The notes: generated from the letters alone by a model not told the origin. Counted from the stretch's first letter, positions 30,953-41,261 are shown. The stretch is 64,000 nucleotides of DNA from Bacteroidota bacterium (GCA_026391695.1 JAPLDP010000085.1:20375-84374); one strand, 5' to 3'. Made by a program: numbers and translations.

Positions 30953-33319
30953 ATGAGAACCAAATTCCGCCTGCTGAATATTTTAATCCTATTAATCGGT
31001 TTTGCTTTTACCGGTTGTCAGGAGAAACTTAAAAATACCTCCTGGTCAACTCAAAAATTCAACGGTAATTGGGAATTTATTCTTTCGGCCGACAGCACAT
31101 CTATCTTTTCAACTGATATTGATGATCTTCAATGGCAAAGTGTTAAACTGCCGCATTCTCCTGTTATAGAACCACTGGTCGTGAACAATCAGTGGCAAGG
31201 GATATGCTGGTACCGTAAAGACTTTGTACTGCCTGACTACACCAAAGGAAAACTTCTTTTCCTGAAATTTGAAGGTGCCATGAATGTTGCAGATGTATGG
31301 ATAAACGGAATTAAAAAAATTACACACCTGGGAGGATACCTGCCGTTTGCGGTTGATTTTACCAAAGAAGCCAATATTGGAGGACAGAATCATGTGATTG
31401 TAAGGTTGGACAACCGGGACAATCCTATAACCGGGCCTAAGCCACTTAAACAGCTTGATTTCAATATGTATGGCGGATTATACCGTGACGCTTTTCTCAT
31501 TATTAAAAATCCCCTTTTTATAACAGATGCAGTTTATGCAAACAAGCCCGGCAGTGGAGGGATATTTATCAGCTATCCGGAAGTTTCGGAAAAAGAAGCC
31601 ATTATTAAGGTAAAAACGCTTGTAATGAATGCCGACAGCAGAGATAAACGTTTCTATATACAGCATGAATTATGGAAAGGAAATGAGATGACCGTCATGG
31701 TTAAATCATCAGAGCAATTTCTAGAGACCGGTGATGACTGTGAAGTTGTTGTTGATATCAGTCTGAAATCACCTGAATTATGGTCACCGTCATCTCCCAC
31801 TTTATATAAGCTGGTGACAGTGGTGATCAATGACCGGCATGTCATTGATACGGATACCACCCGGATTGGCATCAGGCATTTCGATATTGCCCCAAATTAT
31901 TTTGCTATAAACGGTAAAGAGATCTTCCTGCGTGGGGTTAATCGTCACCAAGAATATCCATATGTAGGTTATGCCTTAAGTAATGAAGCTCAATACAGGG
32001 ATGCCCGGAAAATCAAGGATGCCGGATTTGACTTTGTTCGTTTATCACATTACCCTCATTCACCAGCTTTCATGGATGCTTGTGATGAACTAGGCATTGT
32101 CGTTCTCGATGCTATCTTAGGATGGCAGTATTTCAGCGAGGATGATGCATTTCAATCACAGGTACTGCAATGTTGTCGTGATCTCATCCGAAGGGACAGG
32201 AATCATGCATGTGTAATGGCGTGGGAAGTTTCGCTAAATGAATCTGCCATGTCAAAAGAGTTTATTGATAAGGCTGTTGCCATTGCCCATCAGGAGTATC
32301 CTGGTGATCAATGTTTCACAGCCGGTTGGATAAATTACGGATATGACATTTTTCTTCAGGCACGGCAGCACCGTCTGCAATATTATGAAGAACCTGATAA
32401 ACCATATATTGTATCAGAATATGGAGATTGGGAGTATTATGCCATGAATGCAGGATTCAATCAGGAGCGATGGCAGGATCTTTTACAGGAAGATCGTTCC
32501 AGCAGGCAGTTGCTTTCAAGCGGGGAAACGAGGTTATTGCAACAGGCCACAAATATTCAGGAGGCACAGAATGATAATTTCACCACTCCTGCCTTTGCCG
32601 ATGGATACTGGGTGATGTATGATTATAACCGGGGTTTTGCCAATGACCTGGAAGCCTCTGGGATCATGTCGATAAACCGTCTGCCCAAGTTCGGTTATTA
32701 CTTCTTTCAGAGCCAGCGCGATGCCCCTGAGGTTTTATCAACCTATACTTCTGGTCCGATGGCATTTATTGCAACTTACTGGAATGAGAAATCAGACCTT
32801 AATGTGCGCGTCTTCAGCAATTGCGAAGAAGTTGAACTGTCATTGAATGGTGAGGTAATAGCACGGCAAGGTCTGGATTCAAACCGGATGTCAACAAATC
32901 TGACACATCCACCTTTCACATTTAAAATAAAGGAGTTCAAATCCGGTACACTCACGGCCAACGGTTATATCCATGGAGACAACGTCGTAAGGCATTCGGT
33001 TTCAACGCCTGGTAATCCTGTTGCTGTCAGGCTGAGCTATGATGAGAGTGGGTGTCCACCAAAAGCAAACGTCAATGATATTCTTTTTATATATGCTCGT
33101 CTCGAGGATATGAATGGCACGGTTGTTCCGGTGAATGGCGTAAAGATCGATTTTGCGATTACTGGAGATGCAGAGCTTATAAATCCGGATAATACAGATA
33201 GTGAGGCAGGCATTGCAACGGCCCTGGTCAGGATCGGTGAGGCACACGGAGAAATTTCTATCCGGGCTGTCTGTAAAAATCTTTTACCTGGAAATTTAAA
33301 AATACCTGTTGTGAGGTAA
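30953..33319 (+). CDS. GH2 beta-galactosidase lipoprotein
   Basis: A 788-residue glycosidase with a lipoprotein signal ending GFAFTGC (Cys22). Order: sugar-binding domain (about 35-200), Ig-like domain (to about 300), TIM barrel (about 300-590) and C-terminal Ig-like/DUF4982-type modules to 788. The acid/base Glu430 lies in SLNES and the nucleophile Glu489 in YIVSEYGDWEYY. In this setting it most likely removes terminal galactose from galacto-oligosaccharides made by the two GH53 enzymes. Other GH2 activities cannot be excluded by sequence alone. Confidence 0.88.
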   Translation: MRTKFRLLNILILLIGFAFTGCQEKLKNTSWSTQKFNGNWEFILSADSTSIFSTDIDDLQWQSVKLPHSPVIEPLVVNNQWQGICWYRKDFVLPDYTKGKLLFLKFEGAMNVADVWINGIKKITHLGGYLPFAVDFTKEANIGGQNHVIVRLDNRDNPITGPKPLKQLDFNMYGGLYRDAFLIIKNPLFITDAVYANKPGSGGIFISYPEVSEKEAIIKVKTLVMNADSRDKRFYIQHELWKGNEMTVMVKSSEQFLETGDDCEVVVDISLKSPELWSPSSPTLYKLVTVVINDRHVIDTDTTRIGIRHFDIAPNYFAINGKEIFLRGVNRHQEYPYVGYALSNEAQYRDARKIKDAGFDFVRLSHYPHSPAFMDACDELGIVVLDAILGWQYFSEDDAFQSQVLQCCRDLIRRDRNHACVMAWEVSLNESAMSKEFIDKAVAIAHQEYPGDQCFTAGWINYGYDIFLQARQHRLQYYEEPDKPYIVSEYGDWEYYAMNAGFNQERWQDLLQEDRSSRQLLSSGETRLLQQATNIQEAQNDNFTTPAFADGYWVMYDYNRGFANDLEASGIMSINRLPKFGYYFFQSQRDAPEVLSTYTSGPMAFIATYWNEKSDLNVRVFSNCEEVELSLNGEVIARQGLDSNRMSTNLTHPPFTFKIKEFKSGTLTANGYIHGDNVVRHSVSTPGNPVAVRLSYDESGCPPKANVNDILFIYARLEDMNGTVVPVNGVKIDFAITGDAELINPDNTDSEAGIATALVRIGEAHGEISIRAVCKNLLPGNLKIPVVR

Positions 33320-33330
33320 TAAAATAAAAA

Positions 33331-33369
33331 AGGCTGTCCGGGTGATTAAAATAATCTCTGCGACAGCCT
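33331..33369. terminator. Bidirectional intrinsic terminator
   Basis: AGGCTGTC (33331-33338) pairs with GACAGCCT (33362-33369), and inside them GATTA and TAATC form a second stem around an AAA loop. A-rich sequence precedes and TCTTTTT follows, so the hairpin can stop transcripts from both sides. It sits between the convergent GH2 and susE-like genes. Confidence 0.8.
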
Positions 33370-33392
33370 CTTTTTATTAACCGATCGCCGCT

Positions 33393-34535
33393 TTATTGCT
33401 GTTCGACCGTGTACTGCATGGTCGTCAGATCAACAGTGATCTTGTATTGGCCTGCAACACTGGGAGCGGGGATGCCAGGTGGATCCGGTACGCCTTCCGT
33501 AGGTCGATATATGAGAAATCCCTTTTTGTTGGATCCGTCACCATTTGTCCCCCATTGCGGAGCCCACTGACCTGACACTTCCAGGAATTTCATAGTACCT
33601 GTCGCATTAAGTGTAGTTATAATACTGAACACATGAGGCTGATCTTCTGTCAGTTTCAGCCCTGCAGTGTTATCCCATCCGGCAAGAGTTGCATCACCAA
33701 GCAGGTACAATTCCCCGGATGTCAGGAAGGTTTCATAGGCAAGCTGCAGTGTGTCGGCCATAATGTAATATGGTCCAGCATCGACACCAACGGGGATGGC
33801 AGGCGGATCCGGCACACTTTCCGTCGGCCTGTATACCAATATTCCTCCTTCAGCAGTACCGGTCGCATCTGTTCCCCACTGCGGAGCCCACTGACCTAAA
33901 ACCGAAATGAATTTGATATATTGTGCGCTACCGGGTGTGAGAGTTTCCACTCTTGCAAATTGACCTTGTCCGATATGCTCCATCGGAAGTGCCAGTATAT
34001 TGCTCCATCCTATAGTTGTACCGCTGCCGAGCAGATAGATCGGCTTTATAAATATCTCATCACTGTATGGCGTAATGGTCAGAGTGATCACAGCAGATAT
34101 AACATTTGAATAAGTAGTTATACTGTTGACAAAAGAGCGAACGCGGAAGGCGAGATCATAGGCAACGTCAGGATCAAGCTCTAAAACCAGAAGAATCTTA
34201 TTCATCTGGGTAACTGTCATTTCATAAGCCGTACTGGTGGTGGAAGTGAGGGTATACGGACTGGAGAAATTGTTTTGTTCCAGGTCCATCTCCAGGATAT
34301 ACTTTGTAGTCTCAAGATCAGTCAGATTGTAATGTGTTTCAGACCATATGAACGTGGTAAGCACACTGTCGGCCTGATCTTTTAAAAGCACGAATGAGGA
34401 TCCGCTAGTAGGGCTTGAAATTTCTGGTTTAACCGCCTGGCTTGGGTCCAGTTTCGGGTCTCTCAGCTCTTTCTCACAGGAAAAGAGTAAGCCTAATCCT
34501 ATGAAAACTGTTACTATAAATGCTATCTTTTTCAT
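33393..34535 (-). CDS. SusE/SusF-like surface glycan-binding lipoprotein
   Basis: A 380-residue lipoprotein (signal ending GLLFSC, Cys20). An N-terminal Ig-like SusE domain (about 40-155) is followed by two tandem carbohydrate-binding modules of about 108 residues. Each contains a GQWAPQWGT segment and an xYRPTExVPDPPxIP segment; the repeat offset is 324 bases in the DNA. Such proteins bind glycan at the cell surface next to SusCD; here the likely ligand is galactan (inferred). It lies 20 bases downstream of susD and is the last gene of the operon. Confidence 0.88.
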   Translation of the reverse strand: MKKIAFIVTVFIGLGLLFSCEKELRDPKLDPSQAVKPEISSPTSGSSFVLLKDQADSVLTTFIWSETHYNLTDLETTKYILEMDLEQNNFSSPYTLTSTTSTAYEMTVTQMNKILLVLELDPDVAYDLAFRVRSFVNSITTYSNVISAVITLTITPYSDEIFIKPIYLLGSGTTIGWSNILALPMEHIGQGQFARVETLTPGSAQYIKFISVLGQWAPQWGTDATGTAEGGILVYRPTESVPDPPAIPVGVDAGPYYIMADTLQLAYETFLTSGELYLLGDATLAGWDNTAGLKLTEDQPHVFSIITTLNATGTMKFLEVSGQWAPQWGTNGDGSNKKGFLIYRPTEGVPDPPGIPAPSVAGQYKITVDLTTMQYTVEQQ

Positions 34536-34555
34536 TCCTATAATGTTTTAAAGAA

Positions 34556-36139
34556 TTAATAACCTGGATTCTGTATAAGATTTGGATTTGCGTTGAGATC
34601 TGAGGACGGGATCGGGAAGAGATTGTACTTCACATCAGTAGCTAAGCCTCCACTCACATTTCCTTTCCAGGGCCAGAGATAATCGCCGCCGGTAAAGAGT
34701 CCATACCTGATCAGGTCAGTTCTCCTATGGCATTCCCAGTAAAGTTCACGTGCTCTTTCATCGAGGATGAATGGCAGGTCAATCTGGGTAACATCTCCTG
34801 AAGCATCACCATAAGCTCTTTCCCTGATTGCGTTGATATAACCGAGAGCAGTTCCTATATCTCCGCCTGTACCACCTCTCAGGACTGCTTCCGCATACAT
34901 CAGGTAGACATCTGCTAATCTGAACATCGGAAAGTCAGTATCCGTATGAACGAGATTAGAGCCCGGAGCACCACCCCTGGTCACATTTTTAAATTTGGTA
35001 GTCGGATATCCATTTGTAAAGTTGGAGATATCGGTGATTTCCAGACTTTGCCCATCAGTATAAAACGTGGCACGGCTATCTGTATTGCCGGTAATATCAT
35101 CAAACTTATTTACGAAAGCGCTGGTAGCTCTGATACCTCCCCATCCTCCGTCGATGCCGAATGCACTGGGATTCATGTTACCGCCAACCTCGGAATGAAT
35201 AATAAAGGTGGTTCCTCCCCATGTCCTCGTATTATTACCATCGAATGTAACCGGGAAGATGACCTCGTCGAGGTTGGCATTATCAGCCAGGAAGAGATTC
35301 TGATAAACCGGTTCAAGAGAATATCCTGCATCGATGATCTTATTACAATAAGTGAGACACTCGGTATATTTAGGTTCTCCGATATAGACCTCGGCATTCA
35401 AATACAGTTTTGCCAGAAGCATCCAGGCAGCTGCTTTGTCAGCCCGGGCATATTCGTTCTGCCTGGCATCGATAAGGAGGTTTTCAATATCCAGTAATTC
35501 GCTTTCAATATATTTATAAAGGTCAGGTCTTAAAATCCGTTGCGGGAAGAATACTCCAACCTGATCATTGTCGGTGACGAACGGTACATTGCCAAACAGA
35601 TCCAGGGCATGCCAGTAACTCAGAGCCCTCAGAAAGCGTGCCTCTGCACGATAATATTGGATATCTGTTCTCAGCTGACCACTCACACCACGCTCATCAA
35701 GCTTGCTGTCGGCAGTTTGACGTATATATTCATTGCATAGAGATATTTGGACGAAGATACGGGAATACATAGCCGCGATAAAGACATCACTTGCTCCCCA
35801 GGTCTGCCAGTGCAGATCTTTGATGGTCTGGTCATTCCATCCGATGACCGCCTCATCGGTCGTCAGTTCCTGATGATACCAGTAACCTCTGAGATATTGT
35901 CCGAATCCTTCATCTATGCCGCTGATATCAGAGTTGCCATGCGGGCCTGTCTGTCCGGATACGGCTAATCCGGCATATAATTTTGCCAGGACCTGCCTGT
36001 ATGAGGAAGGATTATCATAAACTTTTGCAGCCGTTACTTCATCTTTATCCAATGGTATCGTATCCAGATCTTTAATGCAGGAAGAAAATGCCAGGACAAG
36101 TGCTGCAGTAATCAGAGTGATATTCAATAACTTTTTCAT
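34556..36139 (-). CDS. susD: SusD-like glycan-binding lipoprotein
   Basis: A 527-residue RagB/SusD lipoprotein with the signal ending LAFSSC (Cys21). It has the TPR-rich helical scaffold and family landmarks such as RAEARFLRALSYWHALDLFG, FRLADVYLMYAEAVLRGG and RARELYWECHRRTDLIRYG. SusD caps the SusC channel and delivers oligosaccharide. It lies 24 bases after susC. Substrate inferred from the adjacent GH53/GH2 genes: beta-1,4-galactan. Confidence 0.95.
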   Translation of the reverse strand: MKKLLNITLITAALVLAFSSCIKDLDTIPLDKDEVTAAKVYDNPSSYRQVLAKLYAGLAVSGQTGPHGNSDISGIDEGFGQYLRGYWYHQELTTDEAVIGWNDQTIKDLHWQTWGASDVFIAAMYSRIFVQISLCNEYIRQTADSKLDERGVSGQLRTDIQYYRAEARFLRALSYWHALDLFGNVPFVTDNDQVGVFFPQRILRPDLYKYIESELLDIENLLIDARQNEYARADKAAAWMLLAKLYLNAEVYIGEPKYTECLTYCNKIIDAGYSLEPVYQNLFLADNANLDEVIFPVTFDGNNTRTWGGTTFIIHSEVGGNMNPSAFGIDGGWGGIRATSAFVNKFDDITGNTDSRATFYTDGQSLEITDISNFTNGYPTTKFKNVTRGGAPGSNLVHTDTDFPMFRLADVYLMYAEAVLRGGTGGDIGTALGYINAIRERAYGDASGDVTQIDLPFILDERARELYWECHRRTDLIRYGLFTGGDYLWPWKGNVSGGLATDVKYNLFPIPSSDLNANPNLIQNPGY

Positions 36140-36163
36140 AATTATTCTGAATTTGAAGGTTAA

Positions 36164-39100
36164 TTAAAACATGAGATTCACACCGAACACAAATACACGT
36201 GGTCGTGGGTATATCCTGTTATCAATACCATTACTGATTTCAGGATCGATACCTGAATACCTGGTAATCACAAAAGCATTGTTAACAGTTGCTGAAAGCA
36301 GTAGTTTTACCTTGCCATTAATAAGTTTGTTGAACAAATAACTCAGCGTGATATTATCCATTCTGAAAAATGAGCCATCCTGTATGAAATAATTTGACAG
36401 GTAACGAGGTGATACAAAGTTAATCATCTTGACATCCGACGTCACATTGCCAATGTAAGGACCTTCGGGGCGATAAAGTCTTTCCCAGACTGCATTTTCG
36501 GAAATCACGTTGTTATAAATATAATTGCCGATGTTGGCACGTCCTGAAAAGGAAAAACTCCAGCTTTTATACTGCAAATTTGAAGATATACCAAAGTAAT
36601 AATCCGGAGCTGGATCCTTAAAACGGTAACGGTCGTTATCGGTTATCTGTCCATCTCCATTTCTGTCAACATACATGCCTTCTATCGGATTACCGTGTGC
36701 ATCGTATACTTGCTCAAAAACAAAATATGAGTTAGCCGCATATCCTACACTATTGACCTGGCATGTATTTCCAACACCTCCTGAAATACCCCCGGTCAGT
36801 ACTCCTATGTAATTGGGATCATCGGTAACTGTCAGTTTTGTGATTTTATTAGCGTTGTAAGTGGCATTCAAATTAACTTCCCAGAAAAAATTCTCCCTTG
36901 AGACAGGTTTTGTATTAATTGAAAACTCAACACCTCTATTTTCCATGTCTCCGACATTGGTCAGGAGATAGTTAGTGAGGTTTGCTCCGGCGGGAATCGG
37001 TATAAAATTGATAAGGTCCTTAGTCTGTTTGAAATAAAAATCCAGTGAGCCATAAAATCTGTCATTGGAAAAGCCATAATCCAGACCAAGATTCCAAGTG
37101 GTAGTTTCTTCCCACTTTATTTTTTTATCGAATCCATTAGGACGTAAGGTTACGAGAAATTGATTCCCAAACTGATACATCGCATTTTGTTCACTGTAAG
37201 TATAACGGGCCAGATAGGGATAATCACCCTGTCCGATGTCCTGCTGCCCGGTAATACCATATCCTGCTCTCAGCTTGAGTTGCGATAAAACAGTAACATT
37301 TTTCATCCACGGTTCTTCATTGATTTTCCATCCTATGGCAACAGCAGGAAACAAACCCCAGCGTGTATCGGGTGAGAACCTTGAAGTACCATCGTCACGT
37401 AATGTGAAGGTTATTAGATAGCGGCTCATTAATGAATAATTGACACGTCCGAAGAATGATACAAGGTAACTTTCTGTTGCATAATCAGAGCTGTCATTAA
37501 CTACTGTTTTAATAATATTGGTCGAGTAATTTGAGCCTTTTCTCCAGAAATGTTGCCAGGAGTAACCTGCCATAATATCAAAGGTGCTTTTTAAATCACT
37601 GACGTTTTTAACATAATTCAAGTAAAAGTCGAGGAGTTCATTTTTCTTCTCCTGCTTATATACAGTGGATAAGCCACCTCCATAAACTGCATTGAATACC
37701 CAGGGGGCATAGTCAGGAACATACACGGTTCCATCGCTTTTGGAATAATCATACCCCATATTCAGATTTGCACGCAGATCCGGGAGAAAGTGCAGTTTAT
37801 AGTCGAGTTGAATATTGCCGATGATTCTTTTCACATCGGATTTATCATCTCGCAGGTTCAACAAAGCGACCGGATTGCTGGAGCCTTGTGATACAGGTGC
37901 GCCATTTGGCTGTGTCCATGCATAATATCCGCCATAATCTGTTGTGAGTGAATCCGGATTATTATTCACATCCGTGTAATGAACAGTATACACGGAATCA
38001 GACTTTACCGGTTTAGTGGGATCATATTGCACCGCAGCACCGATAGCACCCTGATCGGCAAATTTATTTTTAATAAACATGCCTTTCACGTTGAAATTAA
38101 TCTTCAAATGATCATCAAACAGCGACGGATTCAATGTAGCCGACAGGGTTGTACGTTTCATATTATCCGTTTTCAGAATGCCATTCTCATCAGAGTAACC
38201 CAGGGAAACCATATAGGGCAGGATTTTATATGCACCGGTTGCGCTCAGATAATGATCCATTCCCAGGGCCGTCTGATAAATTTCATTCTGCCAGTCTGTA
38301 CTAGCCTTCCCCAGCAGTGCTAATACGTTCTCATTACTGGCATAACGGTTATTGATGATCGTACGGTACTCATCAGCTTTAAGTACATCAATCTTCTTGG
38401 GGATCGTATACACAGAAAAAGTCCCATTATAACTAAGATTAATAGATTTACTGTCTTTGCCACCCTTTCCAACTGCTCCCTTTTTTGTGGTAATCATGAT
38501 AACCCCATTGGATCCCCTTGAACCGAAGATAGCCGTTGCAGAGGCATCCTTCAGGACTGTAACTGATTCAATGTCACTGGGATTAATGAAACTTAAGGTA
38601 TTTCTGGAGCCTGAAATACTTTCATTGTCCATGGGTACTCCATCGATCACTATTAAAGGATCATTGCTTGCTGATATGGAGGAGCCTCCCCTGATGCGTA
38701 TAGTAGTTCCACCACCAGGTGCGCCACCGGTTGACGTAATCTGGACACCGGGTATTTTACCAATGAGGAGCTGGGAAGGCGACGCAATTGAACCTTTATT
38801 GAAGTCCTTTAATTGAACAGCTGAAACCGAACCTGTTGCATCATCCTTTTTCTGTATCCCATAACCAATCACAACCGTCTCACTCAGAAAGGTCGATTTA
38901 AACTTAAGAGCAACATTTACAACGGAATTAGGTTGAACCAGGATTTCCTGGGTCTCATATCCGATAAATGAGAACACAAGCGTTGTATTGGGATTTACAC
39001 GAATCTTGTAATACCCGTCAATATCGGTAACTGTACCCATCGTGGTACTCTTGATCAATATGGTGACTCCCGGAAGAGTTTGTCCATCTGAAGCATCGGT

Positions 39101-39202
39101 AACCCGCCCGGTAACATCACCTCCCTGAGCAAAACCTGTCGTATAGCACAAAATGAATAGCGACAGGAACAGGAGTAATTTAATAGTAAGATGTTTTCCC
39201 AT
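36164..39202 (-). CDS. susC: SusC-like TonB-dependent outer membrane transporter
   Basis: A 1012-residue SusC/RagA protein. It has a signal peptide (ending TGFAQG), a carboxypeptidase-D-like regulatory domain (about 27-110, GRVTDASDGQTLPGVTILIK), a plug domain with IRGGSSISASNDPLIVIDGV and GSRGSNGVIMITTKKG, and a 22-strand barrel ending RPRVFVFGVNLMF. It imports oligosaccharides using TonB energy, together with SusD. It is the first gene of the three-gene susC-susD-susE operon. No SusR-like or hybrid two-component regulator is adjacent. Confidence 0.95.
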   Translation of the reverse strand: MGKHLTIKLLLFLSLFILCYTTGFAQGGDVTGRVTDASDGQTLPGVTILIKSTTMGTVTDIDGYYKIRVNPNTTLVFSFIGYETQEILVQPNSVVNVALKFKSTFLSETVVIGYGIQKKDDATGSVSAVQLKDFNKGSIASPSQLLIGKIPGVQITSTGGAPGGGTTIRIRGGSSISASNDPLIVIDGVPMDNESISGSRNTLSFINPSDIESVTVLKDASATAIFGSRGSNGVIMITTKKGAVGKGGKDSKSINLSYNGTFSVYTIPKKIDVLKADEYRTIINNRYASNENVLALLGKASTDWQNEIYQTALGMDHYLSATGAYKILPYMVSLGYSDENGILKTDNMKRTTLSATLNPSLFDDHLKINFNVKGMFIKNKFADQGAIGAAVQYDPTKPVKSDSVYTVHYTDVNNNPDSLTTDYGGYYAWTQPNGAPVSQGSSNPVALLNLRDDKSDVKRIIGNIQLDYKLHFLPDLRANLNMGYDYSKSDGTVYVPDYAPWVFNAVYGGGLSTVYKQEKKNELLDFYLNYVKNVSDLKSTFDIMAGYSWQHFWRKGSNYSTNIIKTVVNDSSDYATESYLVSFFGRVNYSLMSRYLITFTLRDDGTSRFSPDTRWGLFPAVAIGWKINEEPWMKNVTVLSQLKLRAGYGITGQQDIGQGDYPYLARYTYSEQNAMYQFGNQFLVTLRPNGFDKKIKWEETTTWNLGLDYGFSNDRFYGSLDFYFKQTKDLINFIPIPAGANLTNYLLTNVGDMENRGVEFSINTKPVSRENFFWEVNLNATYNANKITKLTVTDDPNYIGVLTGGISGGVGNTCQVNSVGYAANSYFVFEQVYDAHGNPIEGMYVDRNGDGQITDNDRYRFKDPAPDYYFGISSNLQYKSWSFSFSGRANIGNYIYNNVISENAVWERLYRPEGPYIGNVTSDVKMINFVSPRYLSNYFIQDGSFFRMDNITLSYLFNKLINGKVKLLLSATVNNAFVITRYSGIDPEISNGIDNRIYPRPRVFVFGVNLMF

Positions 39203-39280
39203 AGTGCTGTTGTGATTTAGTGAATATTTAATTTGAAACAGATATTGAATATATCTGTCATTTGTTTAGATAGATCAGTA

Positions 39281-39288
39281 CAAATATA
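39281..39288 (-). promoter_or_regulatory. Possible -7 element upstream of susC
   Basis: The minus strand reads TATATTTG, matching TAnnTTTG, 79 bases before the susC start. The -33 motif is weak in this very AT-rich stretch. Confidence 0.4.
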
Positions 39289-39382
39289 GTATAAAAAAAT
39301 ACAAATAATCATATATAGGGCATTTTCAAAATAAAACTTATCCGTGCTCGCCGTATAAAATCCTGTACTCACCGATTTTGTG

Positions 39383-39413
39383 TTTCATACTTGTACCGGC
39401 AGGTCTAATTTTG
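39383..39413 (+). promoter_or_regulatory. Promoter of the LiaF-like/LytS/LytTR operon
   Basis: TTTC (39383-39386), 19 bases, then TAATTTTG (39406-39413), a close match to the -33/-7 promoter pattern, 43 bases before the ATG at 39457. Confidence 0.55.
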
Positions 39414-39456
39414 CACCGTTAATGAATTTCATGTTTAACCTTTAAATCATAAAAAA

Positions 39457-40191
39457 ATGGAAACACAGAATCACAATGAACCCTGCTGCAGAAGAAGAGG
39501 ATTCGGCTCAAGTACACTGATATTCGGAATTGTCGTCATCTTGGCAGGCCTCGTCATGTTGCTCAGCAACACCGGCCTATTACCCCACAACTGGCATCAT
39601 AATATTTTTTCGTGGGGCATGCTCATCGTCGTCATTGGTTTGGTAAACATCATCGGCCGGAAATGGTGGTGGGGATTACTACTGGTCATCGCCGGAATAT
39701 TCCTGATGCCCGACGTCTTTCATAATGTATTCAGCGAGGATGTCAATTTCTGGCATGTCTTCTGGCCTGCAGTGATTATCTTATTCGGACTTGGGATGAT
39801 CTTTGGCACAGGACATATGTTCAGGCACAGACGTATCGACACTATCTCTTCAGGTGACGATTATATCGATGAAGTGGCTGTCTTCGGTGGCGGCGATAGG
39901 GTCGTCCATTCCGAGGCATTTAAAGGAGGGCGTATGGTAGCTGTATTTGGCGGATCTAAAATCGATCTTACCAACACAAAAATGGCTCCCGGCGTCAATG
40001 AGCTGGAAATGATCGTGGTCTTCGGCGGCAGCGAATTAGTCATCCCTGCCGACTGGAACATTAAAATAGAAGTATTTAGTATTTTTGGAGGATATTCCGA
40101 CAAACGTGGCCCCACCCAGGTCGATTACAGCAAAACACTGATCATCAAAGGCGTGACCATTTTTGGCGGCGGCGAAATAAAACGTAAATAA
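39457..40191 (+). CDS. LiaF-like membrane stress protein
   Basis: A 244-residue protein with four N-terminal membrane helices (about 19-125, DUF5668-like; contains LIFGIVVILAGLVMLLSNTG). A C-terminal LiaF-like beta domain (about 140-244) has repeating VFGG motifs (AVFGGGDR, AVFGGSKID, VVFGGSEL, SIFGGYSD, TIFGGGEI). LiaF-type proteins modulate envelope-stress kinases in Firmicutes. The stop overlaps the kinase ATG by one base (TAATG), so it probably acts with that kinase; signal unknown. Confidence 0.8.
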   Translation: METQNHNEPCCRRRGFGSSTLIFGIVVILAGLVMLLSNTGLLPHNWHHNIFSWGMLIVVIGLVNIIGRKWWWGLLLVIAGIFLMPDVFHNVFSEDVNFWHVFWPAVIILFGLGMIFGTGHMFRHRRIDTISSGDDYIDEVAVFGGGDRVVHSEAFKGGRMVAVFGGSKIDLTNTKMAPGVNELEMIVVFGGSELVIPADWNIKIEVFSIFGGYSDKRGPTQVDYSKTLIIKGVTIFGGGEIKRK

Positions 40192-41261
40192 TGCTTGACG
40201 GTATCCGGAAAAATATCTTCAGCCTCTCAAAATCCCACTTGGCCATACCTTATGTCATGATGTGGATAGCTGTTTCAGCTATCCACTTTTTCATTATGTT
40301 CCGGGTCTATAAGCTCACTGCCCCACAAGCTCTTGGCGACAGCTTGGTATACAACGGCCTGTTTGCAATAATGGGTACCGGGTTGTGGTTCATGACCCGA
40401 TATTCCGACATCAGGAAAAAAACGCTTGGCGAAATACTGATATTTCATATCACAGGTGTCACCGTCACATTATTAATATGGCTCGGTGCCGCCTATCTCC
40501 TGTTGAACCTGCTCTTTGAAAGCCAGCCTGCATACCGCCAGTTTCTGAAAGATTCGCTTGTCATCAGAATCATCAGTGGTGTGCTCTATTACGGACTGCT
40601 GGTTTCGATCGCCTACCTGATCATCAGCTTCCGCGAACTGAAAGAGAAAATGGAACATGAAGCCCAGCTTAAATCATCATTGCGCGACGCCGAGCTGAAC
40701 TTGCTCAGGTCGCAGATACGTCCGCACTTTCTCTTCAACAGCCTGAACTCCATCAGTGCACTCACCATTTCCAACCCGGATAAAGCCCAGGACATGATCA
40801 TCAAACTGTCGGAATATATGCGGTATTCCCTCAACCAGTCGGAAGAAATCCTCAGCGACCTGAAAAAAGAGCTGTACCATACCGGTTTATATCTCGATAT
40901 TGAAAAGGTCAGATTCGGTGACAGGCTTATTATAACTGAAGAGATCAACGAGGAATGCCATATCTGCACATTGCCGGCCATGATCCTGCAACCTCTCATC
41001 GAAAATGCCATTAAACATGGTGTATATGGCTCAACTGGGCAGGTGAAAATACATATTAAAGCTTATCTGCAGGGTGGCTTCCTGAGGATCAGCATATCCA
41101 ATAACTTTGATCCGGTTGGCATCATTCGTAAAGGGACAGGCACCGGACTGAAAAACGTTGAAAACCGGCTGCTCACTTTTTATGACAGGCATGACCTGCT
41201 TAAGGTCAGCAAACAGGAGCAATATTTTGAAGTGTTTTTAAATATTCCGCAAAATGGATAG
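40191..41261 (+). CDS. LytS/YpdA-type sensor histidine kinase
   Basis: A 356-residue kinase with four membrane helices (about 15-155), a short helix, the His_kinase (PF06580-type) phosphoacceptor motif RSQIRPHFLFNSLN with His179, and an HATPase domain (about 260-350: PLIENAIKHGVYG, GTGTGLKNVENRL). It lacks an extracellular sensing domain, so the signal is likely sensed in the membrane or through the LiaF-like partner. Its end overlaps the response regulator start by 8 bases. Confidence 0.9.
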   Translation: MLDGIRKNIFSLSKSHLAIPYVMMWIAVSAIHFFIMFRVYKLTAPQALGDSLVYNGLFAIMGTGLWFMTRYSDIRKKTLGEILIFHITGVTVTLLIWLGAAYLLLNLLFESQPAYRQFLKDSLVIRIISGVLYYGLLVSIAYLIISFRELKEKMEHEAQLKSSLRDAELNLLRSQIRPHFLFNSLNSISALTISNPDKAQDMIIKLSEYMRYSLNQSEEILSDLKKELYHTGLYLDIEKVRFGDRLIITEEINEECHICTLPAMILQPLIENAIKHGVYGSTGQVKIHIKAYLQGGFLRISISNNFDPVGIIRKGTGTGLKNVENRLLTFYDRHDLLKVSKQEQYFEVFLNIPQNG

